A DNA stretch of 64,000 nucleotides from NCBI GenBank assembly GCA_023415825.1, contig JAEZJF010000013.1:1-64000 (forward strand), read 5' to 3'. Under the pieces are notes generated by a model that had not been told where the DNA came from, did no database searches, and was given only the letters and a program-made list of their open reading frames with translations. Positions within the stretch are counted from its first letter, which is position 1. Every line of letters begins with the position of its first letter. The DNA comes from Bacillota bacterium (GTDB lineage Bacteria > Bacillota > Clostridia > DSM-8532). Positions 1 through 8,099 of this stretch are shown here, piece by piece. A program made the position numbers and the translations under genes.

Positions 1-449
1 TTGGCGATGTTGTGGAGCTGGCTAAAATTGATAACTTTAAGGGTATCAAGACCGGTGATGCTATCCTGGCCAAGACTATCCACGATACAAAGGATCTTAA
101 AAAGGACTTTACCCCCATCTTCTCAAATTCCGATCTGTTTGCCGTCGGACATGCTTATGGCATTGAACATATTCTCGATGGTATATTCGCTTGCTTCCCT
201 GCGACAATCAAGCGTGCTCAGGACGCTTTTAACGCCGGTGATTTTGAGACCGGCAAGGAAACGCTCAACCAAATGATGGCGGCAAGGGATGAAATGTTTG
301 TTGTGGGTATATGGCCTGCTTTCTCCTATGCTATGAATCTGCTGGGCTTTGAGGGTAATTTCAGCCCTGATTACGAACCTACGCTCAATGACGAACAAAA
401 AGCACTTGTAAAATCCATTATGGTGAAGACAGGCGAGATCAGAGGGTGA
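1..449 (+). CDS. DapA/NanA-type aldolase, C-terminal part (cut by window edge)
   Basis: The last 148 residues of a class I aldolase of the dihydrodipicolinate synthase/N-acetylneuraminate lyase family, read in frame from base 3. The visible part is the family's C-terminal helical region: a stretch rich in Phe and Ala followed by an amphipathic block (KRAQDAFNAGDFETGKETL) and a final L-x-x-E-Q-K-x-L-x-K helix. The Schiff-base lysine and the GTTGE-type phosphate loop lie upstream of the window, so substrate class cannot be judged. It ends 4 bases before an SDR dehydrogenase and is probably co-transcribed with it. In comparable sugar-acid clusters such lyases release pyruvate from a 2-keto-3-deoxy sugar; that role is inferred here. 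Confidence 0.75.
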   Translation, partial: GDVVELAKIDNFKGIKTGDAILAKTIHDTKDLKKDFTPIFSNSDLFAVGHAYGIEHILDGIFACFPATIKRAQDAFNAGDFETGKETLNQMMAARDEMFVVGIWPAFSYAMNLLGFEGNFSPDYEPTLNDEQKALVKSIMVKTGEIRG

Positions 450-453
450 GCAT

Positions 454-1242
454 ATGAATGCAAAGCAGATGTTTGATCTGACTAATCGCGTGGCCATTGT
501 TACCGGCGGCAGGGGACTATATGGGTCACCCATATCGGAAGGCCTTGCCGAAGCTGGTGCTACCGTAATCGTTGCATCTCGGAATGGGGAAGCCTGCGAG
601 GCTTTTGCCGGACAACTCCGTGCCAAGGGGCTCAAGGCTGCAGGAATAGCACTGGATATGGCTTGCGATGATTCTATTGAAAAGTTTACTGCTGAGGTAT
701 TGGAACGCTTCGGACGTATTGATATTCTGGTAAACAATGCTGTTACCCGTGATGGCTATGGTGATTTACCCAATATGAGCCGGGAACAGCTTGCGCATAC
801 ACTGGATGTTAATGTAAACGGCACCATGCTGCTGACAAAGGCTATACTGCCTACTATGCAGAAGCAGGGCCAGGGGAGCATTATTAATATCTCTTCCATA
901 CAGGGCGTTATGGGACCCCATTTTCCTTATTATGAAAAAGGGCAGAGCAGCCCTGTGGGCTACACCTTTGAAAAATGGGGCATGGTGGGCTTTACCAAAT
1001 GGCTTGCGGCCTATTATGGAAAAGACAATATCCGTGCCAACTGCATAAGTCCCGGTGGTTACAACCCTGACCTTGAAAAAACCCACCCGGACTTTTACCA
1101 TACCTACGCTGAACACACCCCGCTGAAAAAATGGCCCGATCAGGGCGATATCAAAGGGCCAGTGGTTTTTCTGGCCAGTGAGGCTTCGCGCTATGTGACG
1201 GGTGTCAATCTCATGATGGACGGCGGATTCACCGTTTGGTGA
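454..1242 (+). CDS. SDR-family NAD(P)-dependent dehydrogenase
   Basis: Classical short-chain dehydrogenase of 262 residues, the usual length. The Rossmann glycine motif TGGRGLYG is at residues 17-24, an NNA motif follows near 94, the catalytic Ser is in NISS near 147, and the Tyr/Lys pair is in YTFEK at 170-174. The C-terminus has the family's typical V-T-G-V-N-L-x-x-D-G-G ending. It probably oxidises or reduces a hydroxyl of a sugar or sugar acid, as KduD-like and gluconate dehydrogenases do; the substrate is not readable. It lies 4 bases after the aldolase and is followed by two small unknown proteins. The ribosome site is only moderate (GAGGGTGAG), which fits translational coupling. Confidence 0.85.
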   Translation: MNAKQMFDLTNRVAIVTGGRGLYGSPISEGLAEAGATVIVASRNGEACEAFAGQLRAKGLKAAGIALDMACDDSIEKFTAEVLERFGRIDILVNNAVTRDGYGDLPNMSREQLAHTLDVNVNGTMLLTKAILPTMQKQGQGSIINISSIQGVMGPHFPYYEKGQSSPVGYTFEKWGMVGFTKWLAAYYGKDNIRANCISPGGYNPDLEKTHPDFYHTYAEHTPLKKWPDQGDIKGPVVFLASEASRYVTGVNLMMDGGFTVW

Positions 1243-1277
1243 TCCGCTATTTCTCTTAATCGAACAGGAGGGATAAA

Positions 1278-1751
1278 ATGTCAATAAAAATTATGGACAA
1301 GCGGGCAGCTGATAATAAATATCTGCACCGTGATTTTCATGTTTCCGGCGATACAGGGTTAAAATATGTGGGAGAAAAATATGGTGATAATGGTGTAAAG
1401 GAGTATCTTCGCCGTTTTGCAGCCACTTTTTATACACCCCTTGTGGCTTCGGTCAAGGAAAAGGGACTCATTGCACTCAAAGAACATATTGAAAATACCT
1501 ATGAAACTGAGGAAGCCTCCGAGGTTCTTAAGACAACCCTTACGGAAAAGGAGCTTCTTGTGGAGATTGCTTACTGCCCTGCCATTGCTTATATGAACAG
1601 CATCGGGTATACACCCTCAAAATGGTATATTGAGGAAACCCGTACCGTTAATGAGACTATAGCCGATAATGCTGATCTTGGGTTTGAATTGATTTCTTAT
1701 GATGACAAAACCGGTAAAGCCGCTTATCGCTTTTTCAGGAGGTGCTTCTAA
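1278..1751 (+). CDS. Small protein with a CP motif, possibly ATC-hydrolase-like; first of a tandem related pair
   Basis: A 157-residue soluble protein with a strong AGGAGGG ribosome site. Its middle (KYVGEKYGDNGVKEYLRRF through AYCPAIAYM, Cys100-Pro101) aligns by eye with the next protein, so the two look like ancient duplicates. The CP motif after a helical region recalls the L-2-amino-thiazoline-4-carboxylate hydrolase-like family (PF14196), whose members are mostly uncharacterised. That assignment is tentative. There is no signal peptide or membrane segment. Its stop overlaps the start of the next gene by one base (TAATG), which suggests coupled translation and perhaps a heteromer. I do not assign a reaction. 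Confidence 0.6.
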   Translation: MSIKIMDKRAADNKYLHRDFHVSGDTGLKYVGEKYGDNGVKEYLRRFAATFYTPLVASVKEKGLIALKEHIENTYETEEASEVLKTTLTEKELLVEIAYCPAIAYMNSIGYTPSKWYIEETRTVNETIADNADLGFELISYDDKTGKAAYRFFRRCF

Positions 1752-2191
1752 TGCTGTCCTGCACAGAATTTATACCCCTTTACAGTGAACTTTTCAAGTA
1801 TATAGAAGAAAAAGCCGATCATGATGCCGTGGTGCGCTATTGGGAGCATATCTCAAAAGAGTACGTCGAGCCGCGTTTAGGTGAGCTTGCCGCAGAAAAA
1901 GGCATCAGCGCCTGCTGGGAGTATTGGTCCAAGACCTTGAATGAAGAAGCAGCGGATTTTACCATGACCTACGACGAAGAGGAACAGGTTTATGAGCTTA
2001 AAATGCATTACTGCCCTTCAAAGGGACGTTTGCTCTCCATGAAGCACATCGAGCCTTACCATGATTACTGCGGCCACTGCGCTGCTCTTTATGCGCCTGT
2101 ACTTGCCAGATTTGGTATCAAAAACGAGGAAGACTATTCGGAGACCGATCAAGCCAAATGCGGTGCGAAATACTTTATTCCGAAAAAATGA
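1751..2191 (+). CDS. Small Cys-rich protein, second of the tandem related pair
   Basis: A 146-residue protein starting at the ATG that overlaps the previous stop. AGGAGG at 1737-1742 sits 8 bases upstream and favours this ATG over the in-frame GTG at 1742. It repeats the layout of its neighbour: KYIEEK start, amphipathic helices, then HYCPSKG with Cys88-Pro89. It adds further cysteines near its C-terminus (HDYCGHC around 106-112, and QAKCGAK), which could bind a metal or form a redox site. It is followed 30 bases later by an FGGY kinase. Its function is unknown. A relation to ATC-hydrolase-like proteins is possible but unproven. Confidence 0.6.
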   Translation: MLSCTEFIPLYSELFKYIEEKADHDAVVRYWEHISKEYVEPRLGELAAEKGISACWEYWSKTLNEEAADFTMTYDEEEQVYELKMHYCPSKGRLLSMKHIEPYHDYCGHCAALYAPVLARFGIKNEEDYSETDQAKCGAKYFIPKK

Positions 2192-2221
2192 GCCCTGATC
2201 AAGGCAGCATGAGGTGAAAGA

Positions 2222-3670
2222 ATGTATCTTTTGGGCATTGACCTTGGAACGACCGGCTGCAAAAGTATGGTGTTTGATGAAAAAGGCACAATACTCAGCA
2301 GCAACTATATTGAATACGACTTAATCATATGTGAGGACGGCATTGAACAGGATGCCAACGCATGGTGGAGCAATGTGGTCAACACTGTGAAGGCTTCTCT
2401 GGCGCAATCCGGTATTAAAGGTTCGGAGATCGAGGCTTTGTCGGTAAGCTCCCAGGGTATTGCATTTGTTCCCATCGACAGAGAGGGAAATACGCTGCAA
2501 AATGCCATCAGTTGGCTGGATGGGCGATCAATTGAAGAAGTAGCGCAAATGGGGCGTGAATGCGATCCCAAGGAGATCTTTTTTCAAACGGGGAAAAAGC
2601 TTTTTCCCTGCTATGTGCTGCCCCAGCTTATGTGGGTTAAGCGCCACCGTCCTTTAGTTTATGAAAAAACCTACAAGGTGTTGATGGCGCACGACTATAT
2701 TATTTACAAATTAACGGGGAAGACCGTGACGGATCTTTCAATGGCTTCGGGTACATTGGCCTACGATATCCATAAACAGCATTGGATGTCCGATCTTGTC
2801 GAGAAATTCGGCATTGATAGTGAGAAGCTGCCCGAACTCATGGTTTTAGGGGATGTGGCCGGAACTGTTCTGCCTAAGGTTGCTAAAGAGCTTGGGTTAT
2901 CGTCTGAAACCAAAGTGATCATTGGTGCACAGGACCAACGTTGTGCTTCCATCGGCGCGGGTATTGACAAGGGAATCTTTACTATTTCTCTTGGCACTTC
3001 CTCTGCTATCGGCGCAATTTGCGACAAGCCACTCATTGATGATACCATGCAGGTTACCTGCTGCGGCTTGGATCGGAACCGATGGATTCTTGAAACTGTA
3101 GTTGCCACTGCAGGCGTTGCGCTTAAATGGCTTAAGAATACAGTATTCCCGAACCATTCCTTTGCCGAAATGGATAAGTTGGTTGAGAGCGCCAATCCTC
3201 TTGCAGGAGGTGTGCGCTTCTATCCGCATCTTTCAGTGGATGAATCAGGGGAAGCCAAAGGTGCATTTACCGGTTTGTCCCTGCAGACTGTCCCATCGGA
3301 TATTATCCGAGCTGTGCTTGAGGGTGTGGGCTACCAGATGAAAATGCATATCCATAACATGGAGCGCTTAGGCGTCACAGGTGATGAGATCAGAATTTTT
3401 GGCGGCGGTGCCACAAGCAGGATTTGGTGCCAGATCATCGCCGATATTACAGGCAAAAAGGTTGTTGTACCCAGAACCCATGAAACAGGCAATTTGGGTG
3501 CAGCCATAATTGCAAGCGTCGGTGCGGGTATCTTTAGCGATTTCCGCGAGGCAAGCAGCATGGTGGGCAGTCCGGGTATGGTCCTTATACCGAATGAAGA
3601 TAATGTGAAGGTCTATGAAGAAGCCTATGCTAAATACAAAGCGTATAATGCAGGCATTCTTTCAATCTAA
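2222..3670 (+). CDS. FGGY-family carbohydrate kinase (xylulokinase-like)
   Basis: A 482-residue ATP-dependent sugar kinase, the normal FGGY length. The N-terminal phosphate loop is GIDLGTTGCKS at residues 5-15. SVSSQGIAFVPID and NAISWLDGR give the sugar-binding lobe, and GAQDQRCASIGAG with ISLGTSSAIG the central hinge. FGGGATSRIWCQIIADITG plus TGNLGAAI gives the C-terminal nucleotide lobe. It most resembles xylulokinase or lyxo-/xylulokinase-like enzymes, but FGGY members act on many pentuloses, hexuloses and polyols. In this operon it is the only visible kinase, so it probably phosphorylates the sugar before the NagB-like, creatininase and NagA-like enzymes act. The start follows GAGGTGAAAG. 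Confidence 0.85.
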   Translation: MYLLGIDLGTTGCKSMVFDEKGTILSSNYIEYDLIICEDGIEQDANAWWSNVVNTVKASLAQSGIKGSEIEALSVSSQGIAFVPIDREGNTLQNAISWLDGRSIEEVAQMGRECDPKEIFFQTGKKLFPCYVLPQLMWVKRHRPLVYEKTYKVLMAHDYIIYKLTGKTVTDLSMASGTLAYDIHKQHWMSDLVEKFGIDSEKLPELMVLGDVAGTVLPKVAKELGLSSETKVIIGAQDQRCASIGAGIDKGIFTISLGTSSAIGAICDKPLIDDTMQVTCCGLDRNRWILETVVATAGVALKWLKNTVFPNHSFAEMDKLVESANPLAGGVRFYPHLSVDESGEAKGAFTGLSLQTVPSDIIRAVLEGVGYQMKMHIHNMERLGVTGDEIRIFGGGATSRIWCQIIADITGKKVVVPRTHETGNLGAAIIASVGAGIFSDFREASSMVGSPGMVLIPNEDNVKVYEEAYAKYKAYNAGILSI

Positions 3671-3690
3671 CTAATAGAGGAGGACACAGC

Positions 3691-4659
3691 ATGAGTGAAT
3701 TTACATTTAAACCAGCTCCCTGGGTTCCGTTTCAGGATAAGGAGGTTCTTGATCGCTTGCGTGGTATGACACCCGAGCAGATCATGCAGCACCCAAACCC
3801 AAACTTTCGTATCAAGGTCGGGCTTAATTTGTGCTCGGTAGAGACCATGGATATGTTCTCACGGATCAAGGAGTCCGATGATTTTGACCGCAAATTCGTA
3901 TTTATCTGCGGCAACCCAAATCCCGCCACCTATATCCCGCTGGCGGCTGCTATTAATGAGCGCAGGGTCAATTGCCGCAATGTTTTTCCGTTTACCATGG
4001 ACGAGTGGGCTGATGATCAGGACAACATCGCACCCATTACCTATCGTTCGGGTTTTTCCTATTCTTTCTTAAAATATTTCTATGAGCAGATTGATCCTGA
4101 GCTGCGCATGCCCCTGGAAAATATTCATTACCCGACAACCGAGAATATTTCTTATTATTCCGACATGATTGACGAAGCGGGAAATGGCGGGGCTGACGTT
4201 ATCTACAGCGGTCCTGGTTGGGCAGGCCATATCGCGTTTATTGATCCCTGTCCTGAGCTGATCCCTAATTACAGCGATGGCGGAAAGTATGAAATCAAGG
4301 ATCTTAATGATCCCTATTTTGAGCAGAAAGCTCAGATACTTACACTGCATCCCCTGACCATCATGCAGAATTCATTGCACGGTGTATTTGGATGCTCCGG
4401 CGATATTGCCAACGTGCCGCCCAAGGCTGCAACCATTGGTCCTAGAGATGCGCTCCATGCAAAGATTCGTCAGGAATACCACGGACTTACCACCATGGGT
4501 TCCTTCTCATCCTGGCAGCGCATGACATCACGTCTTATTACTCATGGTCCTGTAACACCTTATGTACCGGGCTCCATCTATCAGCTGATGGATTGTTCCC
4601 TGTTCATGGATCCACAGCTTGCACAACCCATTGAATGCATGGAAACAGTAGGATATTAA
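3691..4659 (+). CDS. NagB-like glucosamine-6-phosphate isomerase/deaminase family protein, copy 1
   Basis: A 322-residue protein with hallmarks of the NagB/SugarP-isomerase fold: MDEWADD at residues 103-109 corresponds to NagB's MDEY, and GPGWAGHIAF at 174-183 to NagB's G-x-G-x-D-G-H-I-A-F with its catalytic His. It is longer than NagB (about 240-270) and the Asp of the D-G-H motif is Ala here, so the substrate or chemistry may differ. A second copy with the same start (MSEFTF) and the same motif positions lies at 5455, with a creatininase-family gene between them. A strong ribosome site (GAGGAGG) precedes it. It may deaminate or isomerise an amino-sugar phosphate. Confidence 0.75.
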   Translation: MSEFTFKPAPWVPFQDKEVLDRLRGMTPEQIMQHPNPNFRIKVGLNLCSVETMDMFSRIKESDDFDRKFVFICGNPNPATYIPLAAAINERRVNCRNVFPFTMDEWADDQDNIAPITYRSGFSYSFLKYFYEQIDPELRMPLENIHYPTTENISYYSDMIDEAGNGGADVIYSGPGWAGHIAFIDPCPELIPNYSDGGKYEIKDLNDPYFEQKAQILTLHPLTIMQNSLHGVFGCSGDIANVPPKAATIGPRDALHAKIRQEYHGLTTMGSFSSWQRMTSRLITHGPVTPYVPGSIYQLMDCSLFMDPQLAQPIECMETVGY

Positions 4660-4671
4660 GGAGGTTTTATT

Positions 4672-5436
4672 ATGTCATTTTATTATGGAGACCAAAATAC
4701 TTTGCAGATTGCGGAGTATATTAAGAAAAATGCCGTTGTTATTTTGCCTGTTGGTACCACAGAGGAGCATGGCAATCACCTTCCTGTTGAAACCGATGCC
4801 ATCATAGCAAAATATGTAGGAGATGAGTTAGGAAAAGCTTGTACCGAGGCAGGTATTCCTGTTCTTGTATTACGTACCATCTATTACGGTTTTTCCATGG
4901 GTATCGTACGTAAATGGCCGGGATGCCCCAATGTTGATACCCGTACTTTCACAGATTATATTTTCAATATCACCGATTCACTGGTTAAGGAAGGCTTTAA
5001 AAAGATTGTCATGCTGGACTGTCACGGCAATCACGACTGCCTGCTCCGTACCGTGATGAGAGAAATCGCGGATCAGCACAATGTATTTACTATGACTCTC
5101 TCGCCATTTTCATTGGCAGCAAAAACCTACAATGCACTGAAGAAAGATCCTGAGGGCGACATCCACGGCGGTGAGTATGAAACCTCCTGCATCCTGCACA
5201 TTTCACCCGAGCTGGTTGACACCTCGGCCTATACCAATGTGGACGCTATACGCTGCAACAGCCCATTACGTGGACCTGTTTCAACCTGGGGCTTGCAGGA
5301 AACCAAAACCGGTCTATTCGGAGATCCCACCTATGCGACAGCAGAGCTTGGAAAGGCTTGTCTTGAAGCCGCAGTAGCTGAAGGTGTCAAATATGTCAAG
5401 GCTTATTACGAGCATAACGAGCAAAGCAAAGTTTAA
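4672..5436 (+). CDS. Creatininase-family amidohydrolase
   Basis: A 254-residue member of the creatininase/creatinine amidohydrolase family. TTEEHGNHLPVETD at residues 29-42 gives Glu31, His33 and Asp42 in the same spacing as the metal ligands Glu34/His36/Asp45 of Pseudomonas creatininase (numbers from memory). DCHGNHD at 116-122 supplies a further His, and HGGEYETS near 165-172 the C-terminal Glu motif. The family hydrolyses cyclic or linear amides with divalent metals; examples include creatininase and the ArfB deformylase. Lying between two NagB-like genes and before a NagA-like gene, it probably opens an amide or lactam of a sugar derivative. The exact substrate is unknown. GGAGG precedes the start. 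Confidence 0.8.
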   Translation: MSFYYGDQNTLQIAEYIKKNAVVILPVGTTEEHGNHLPVETDAIIAKYVGDELGKACTEAGIPVLVLRTIYYGFSMGIVRKWPGCPNVDTRTFTDYIFNITDSLVKEGFKKIVMLDCHGNHDCLLRTVMREIADQHNVFTMTLSPFSLAAKTYNALKKDPEGDIHGGEYETSCILHISPELVDTSAYTNVDAIRCNSPLRGPVSTWGLQETKTGLFGDPTYATAELGKACLEAAVAEGVKYVKAYYEHNEQSKV

Positions 5437-5454
5437 GAAAGAGAGGTAAGTGTA

Positions 5455-6393
5455 ATGAGTGAATTTACCTTCACACCCGCACCATGGATTCCATTCCGTG
5501 ATAAGGAAGTTTTGGATCGTGTACGTGCCATTAAGCGCGAGGACATGGAAAAGCACCCTAATCCCGATTTTAAGATTAAAATTGTACCTAGTTTTGGAAG
5601 TATATTCGTAGGCGACATTGTCATGCGCATGAAGCTTTCCGATGAGCTCAATCAGCCATGTGTCCTGATTATCCCCAATCCCGACCCGGTTTCCTATACC
5701 CAGGTGGCAGAGCTTGTCAACCGCTTTAAAATTAATTGCCGCAACGTTCATCTCTTCGCTATGGACGAATGGGCCGACGATCAGGGCAATATTGCACCCA
5801 TAACCTACAAAGCGGGCTTTAGTTATTCCTTTATGAAATACCTTGTCATGAATATTGATGAGAAGCTGCGTATGCCCATGGAGAATGTTCACTATCCTAC
5901 CAATAAAATTGCTGCTGACTATACCAAGATGATCGAAGACGTCGGCAACGGTGGCGCGGACGCCTGCTACAGCGGCCCCGGCTGGGCCGGACATGTCGGG
6001 TTTGTTGATCCCTGTACGCCCGAATTTGCATGTGACAGTGTAGAAGAATTTATCGAGATGGGAGCGCGCATTGTGACTCTGCATCCCCTCACCATCGCTC
6101 AGAACTCCCTGCATGGTACCATGGGTCAAAGCGGCGATCTGGCCAATGTACCGCCTAGAGCTTTTACCATTGGGCCCAGAGATGTTAAAAACGCTAAAAA
6201 CCGTATGGAGATGCATGGTATTACGACCGGCGGCACTTATTCCGCATGGCAGAGGATGATTTCACGTCTGGTGCTTTACGGACCAGTGACACCTCTGGTT
6301 CCTTCATCTATTTTACAGCTGTGGCCTACAAGTGTTTATGTCAGTGAGGCCATTGCGGCGCCCTTCGGCTGTGATGAGCTGATGGGTTACTAA
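5455..6393 (+). CDS. NagB-like glucosamine-6-phosphate isomerase/deaminase family protein, copy 2
   Basis: A 312-residue paralog of the protein at 3691. Both begin MSEFTF-x-PAPW-x-PF, and MDEWADDQ and GPGWAGH fall at the same residue numbers (103 and 174). A long shared block (LHPLTI-x-QNSLHG, then IGPRD) supports recent common ancestry, though the central loop and C-terminus differ. As in copy 1, the Asp of NagB's D-G-H motif is Ala. The two may form a heteromer or act on two stereoisomers. A perfect 14-bp hairpin follows directly (6406-6444), which may lower expression of the downstream NagA-like gene relative to this one. Confidence 0.75.
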   Translation: MSEFTFTPAPWIPFRDKEVLDRVRAIKREDMEKHPNPDFKIKIVPSFGSIFVGDIVMRMKLSDELNQPCVLIIPNPDPVSYTQVAELVNRFKINCRNVHLFAMDEWADDQGNIAPITYKAGFSYSFMKYLVMNIDEKLRMPMENVHYPTNKIAADYTKMIEDVGNGGADACYSGPGWAGHVGFVDPCTPEFACDSVEEFIEMGARIVTLHPLTIAQNSLHGTMGQSGDLANVPPRAFTIGPRDVKNAKNRMEMHGITTGGTYSAWQRMISRLVLYGPVTPLVPSSILQLWPTSVYVSEAIAAPFGCDELMGY

Positions 6394-6405
6394 ACGTATT
6401 TTTAT

Positions 6406-6444
6406 GGGCTGTCTCAAAAAGAGAAATTCATTTTGAGACAGCCC
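6406..6444 (+). terminator. Intra-operon hairpin (attenuator or small repeat)
   Basis: A perfect 14-bp inverted repeat, GGGCTGTCTCAAAA and its complement, with an 11-base loop. It sits between the second NagB-like gene and the NagA-like gene. The right arm begins with TTTT but no long T-run follows the stem, so it is either a partial terminator that sets gene dosage or an mRNA-stabilising end. Sequences of this kind also occur as ends of small transposable elements; neither reading is proven. Confidence 0.6.
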
Positions 6445-6468
6445 GAATTTATATAAGGAGAGAATGCA

Positions 6469-7599
6469 ATGAAAGCAATCATCAATGCGCATATCGTTCT
6501 TGAGGATCGCATTCTCGAGGACGGCATTCTGTTAATTGACGAGGATCATATTCACGCAATCGGGACAAAAGCAGAGCTTAAAATTCCAGAAAACTGCGAA
6601 ATGATTGATGGTAAAGGGTTCTATGTAGGGCCCGGCTTTGTGGACATCCACTGCCATGCGGGCGGCGACTGCTGGTGCCATGAAAATCCCGAAAAGGTGG
6701 CCAGATTCCATCTTGAAGGTGGAAGCACCTCTATGAACTGCACCATTTATCACGATATTGGTGAGGATGGGGCCATACTTGCCATGAGAAAGATCAGAAA
6801 GGCCATGGAGGAGAAAAGACCTGGCAACATTATGGGTGTTCACTTTGAAGGGCCCTTCTTTAATCCTAAATACGGTGCCAGGGCCAAGACCATCCGCCCT
6901 GTAGACAAAAGAGAATATCAGCGTCATCTTGACGAAGCCGCAGATATTCTTCGCATGTGGACTGTCGCCCCTGAATTGGAAGGCGCACGTGAGTTTATCA
7001 CCGATGTCCATGCAGCAGGTATTCCTATTGCCATCGGCCATTCCGAAGCTTCTCCAGAGGATGTTTTTTGGGCAGTGGACCACGGGGTCACTATCTGTAC
7101 CCATCTGATGGATGCTACAGGCACCAGCATTTCGCCGAGCCGCTGGGCCGGAACCAGAGAGTGTGGCTTTGATGAAGCGGTTATGCTCTGTGACAATGTG
7201 TACTGCGAGATTATCAATGACAGTCAAGGCATACATGTAAGGCCTGAGATGGTCAGGCTGGTCATTAAGACCATAGGCATCGACTTTGTTGTAGCCGTTA
7301 CCGATTCCTGTACGGGTTCTGTGGATGACTTGGATGTCAACCTGGAGAATGGCGAACTTTGCGGCAGCAAGATGCGCATGTATCAGGCAGCCCGGAACTT
7401 CAAGCATAATGCAAGGCTCGGAATGGTGGACGTATTCAAGGTATGCTCAAGGAATCCGGCTCGGGCTGTTCATGTGGACGACACGGTCGGAACGATAGAG
7501 GTGGGCAAAAAGGCCAATTTTGTCATGGTAGATGATGAATACAACATCCATAAGGTTATTCTCGAAGGAAATACAGTGGTGAATAACGAGGAGGGTTAA
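6469..7599 (+). CDS. NagA-like amidohydrolase (N-acetylglucosamine-6-phosphate deacetylase family)
   Basis: A 376-residue metal-dependent amidohydrolase of the NagA group. Visible sites are DIHCH (59-63), HFEGPF (125-130) with the metal Glu127, GHSEA (His191), THLMDAT (211-217) and VTDSCTG with the catalytic Asp279. In true NagA the last two usually read THLFNAM and V-S-D-A; the changes here, with a paralogous and more canonical NagA at 16932, suggest a different acyl-amino sugar substrate. It follows the NagB-like/creatininase block after a hairpin and is followed one base later by a YhcH-type protein. The start has AAGGAGAG upstream. Confidence 0.8.
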   Translation: MKAIINAHIVLEDRILEDGILLIDEDHIHAIGTKAELKIPENCEMIDGKGFYVGPGFVDIHCHAGGDCWCHENPEKVARFHLEGGSTSMNCTIYHDIGEDGAILAMRKIRKAMEEKRPGNIMGVHFEGPFFNPKYGARAKTIRPVDKREYQRHLDEAADILRMWTVAPELEGAREFITDVHAAGIPIAIGHSEASPEDVFWAVDHGVTICTHLMDATGTSISPSRWAGTRECGFDEAVMLCDNVYCEIINDSQGIHVRPEMVRLVIKTIGIDFVVAVTDSCTGSVDDLDVNLENGELCGSKMRMYQAARNFKHNARLGMVDVFKVCSRNPARAVHVDDTVGTIEVGKKANFVMVDDEYNIHKVILEGNTVVNNEEG

Positions 7600-7600
7600 T

Positions 7601-8071
7601 ATGGTATTTGACAGACTGGAGAACGCTGCAAGCTATTACGGGCTGGGCCGGGGCATTGAAATGATACTTAAATTCTTTGCAGAATATGATGTCAGCCAGC
7701 ATAACAACAACCTTATTGAAATCGAGGGCGATAAGATCTTTATCCGCAGGGGCACCTATGCTACCGGGCCCAATGCAGATCCACTTTTTGAGGCACATCG
7801 GGACTATATTGATGTCATGCTTGTAGCCGAAGGCGAGGAAGCTTTCTATTATAAGCCTCTGGCAGGGGTTTCCACCATTACGAAAGAATATGATCCTGCT
7901 ATTGAGGCTTGCCTGGGCAAGATTGATGACGACGCAGCCAAGGTGCGCTTTCCCGCAGGTCATTTTGCCATTTTTATGCCCCAGGATGCCCATTGTGCAG
8001 GCCAACTGTGGGATAAGAGCAGCAATGTTAAAAAACTCATTGCAAAGGTACATATCGATACCTGCAAATAA
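7601..8071 (+). CDS. YhcH/YjgK/YiaL family protein (cupin-like; sugar anomerase candidate)
   Basis: A 156-residue protein of the YhcH/YjgK/YiaL (DUF386) family, full length. Recognisable parts are FDRLENA at the start, E-x-H-R-x-Y-I-D-V-M in the middle (FEAHRDYIDVML) and a C-terminal FPAGHFAIFMPQDAH, which carries the metal-binding histidines of this cupin-like fold. Members occur with sialic acid and sugar-acid genes; NanQ-type members are reported to speed sialic acid anomer exchange. It lies one base after the NagA-like gene, within the same operon, where a sugar anomerase or mutarotase role is plausible. The GAGGAGGG of its ribosome site overlaps the end of the previous gene. Confidence 0.85.
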   Translation: MVFDRLENAASYYGLGRGIEMILKFFAEYDVSQHNNNLIEIEGDKIFIRRGTYATGPNADPLFEAHRDYIDVMLVAEGEEAFYYKPLAGVSTITKEYDPAIEACLGKIDDDAAKVRFPAGHFAIFMPQDAHCAGQLWDKSSNVKKLIAKVHIDTCK

Positions 8072-8099
8072 TGTACTTTCATATTAGGGGAGTGCTTTC

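Noticed and set aside
1742..1753. GTG at 1742 as the start of the second small protein
   Set aside because: It overlaps the AGGAGG ribosome site, whereas the ATG at 1751 is correctly spaced from it.
5314..6216. 300-codon open frame antisense to the second NagB-like gene
   Set aside because: The sense gene has clear motifs and a ribosome site; the antisense product has no recognisable features.
6532..7407. 291-codon open frame antisense to the NagA-like gene
   Set aside because: Shadow of a gene with complete active-site motifs.
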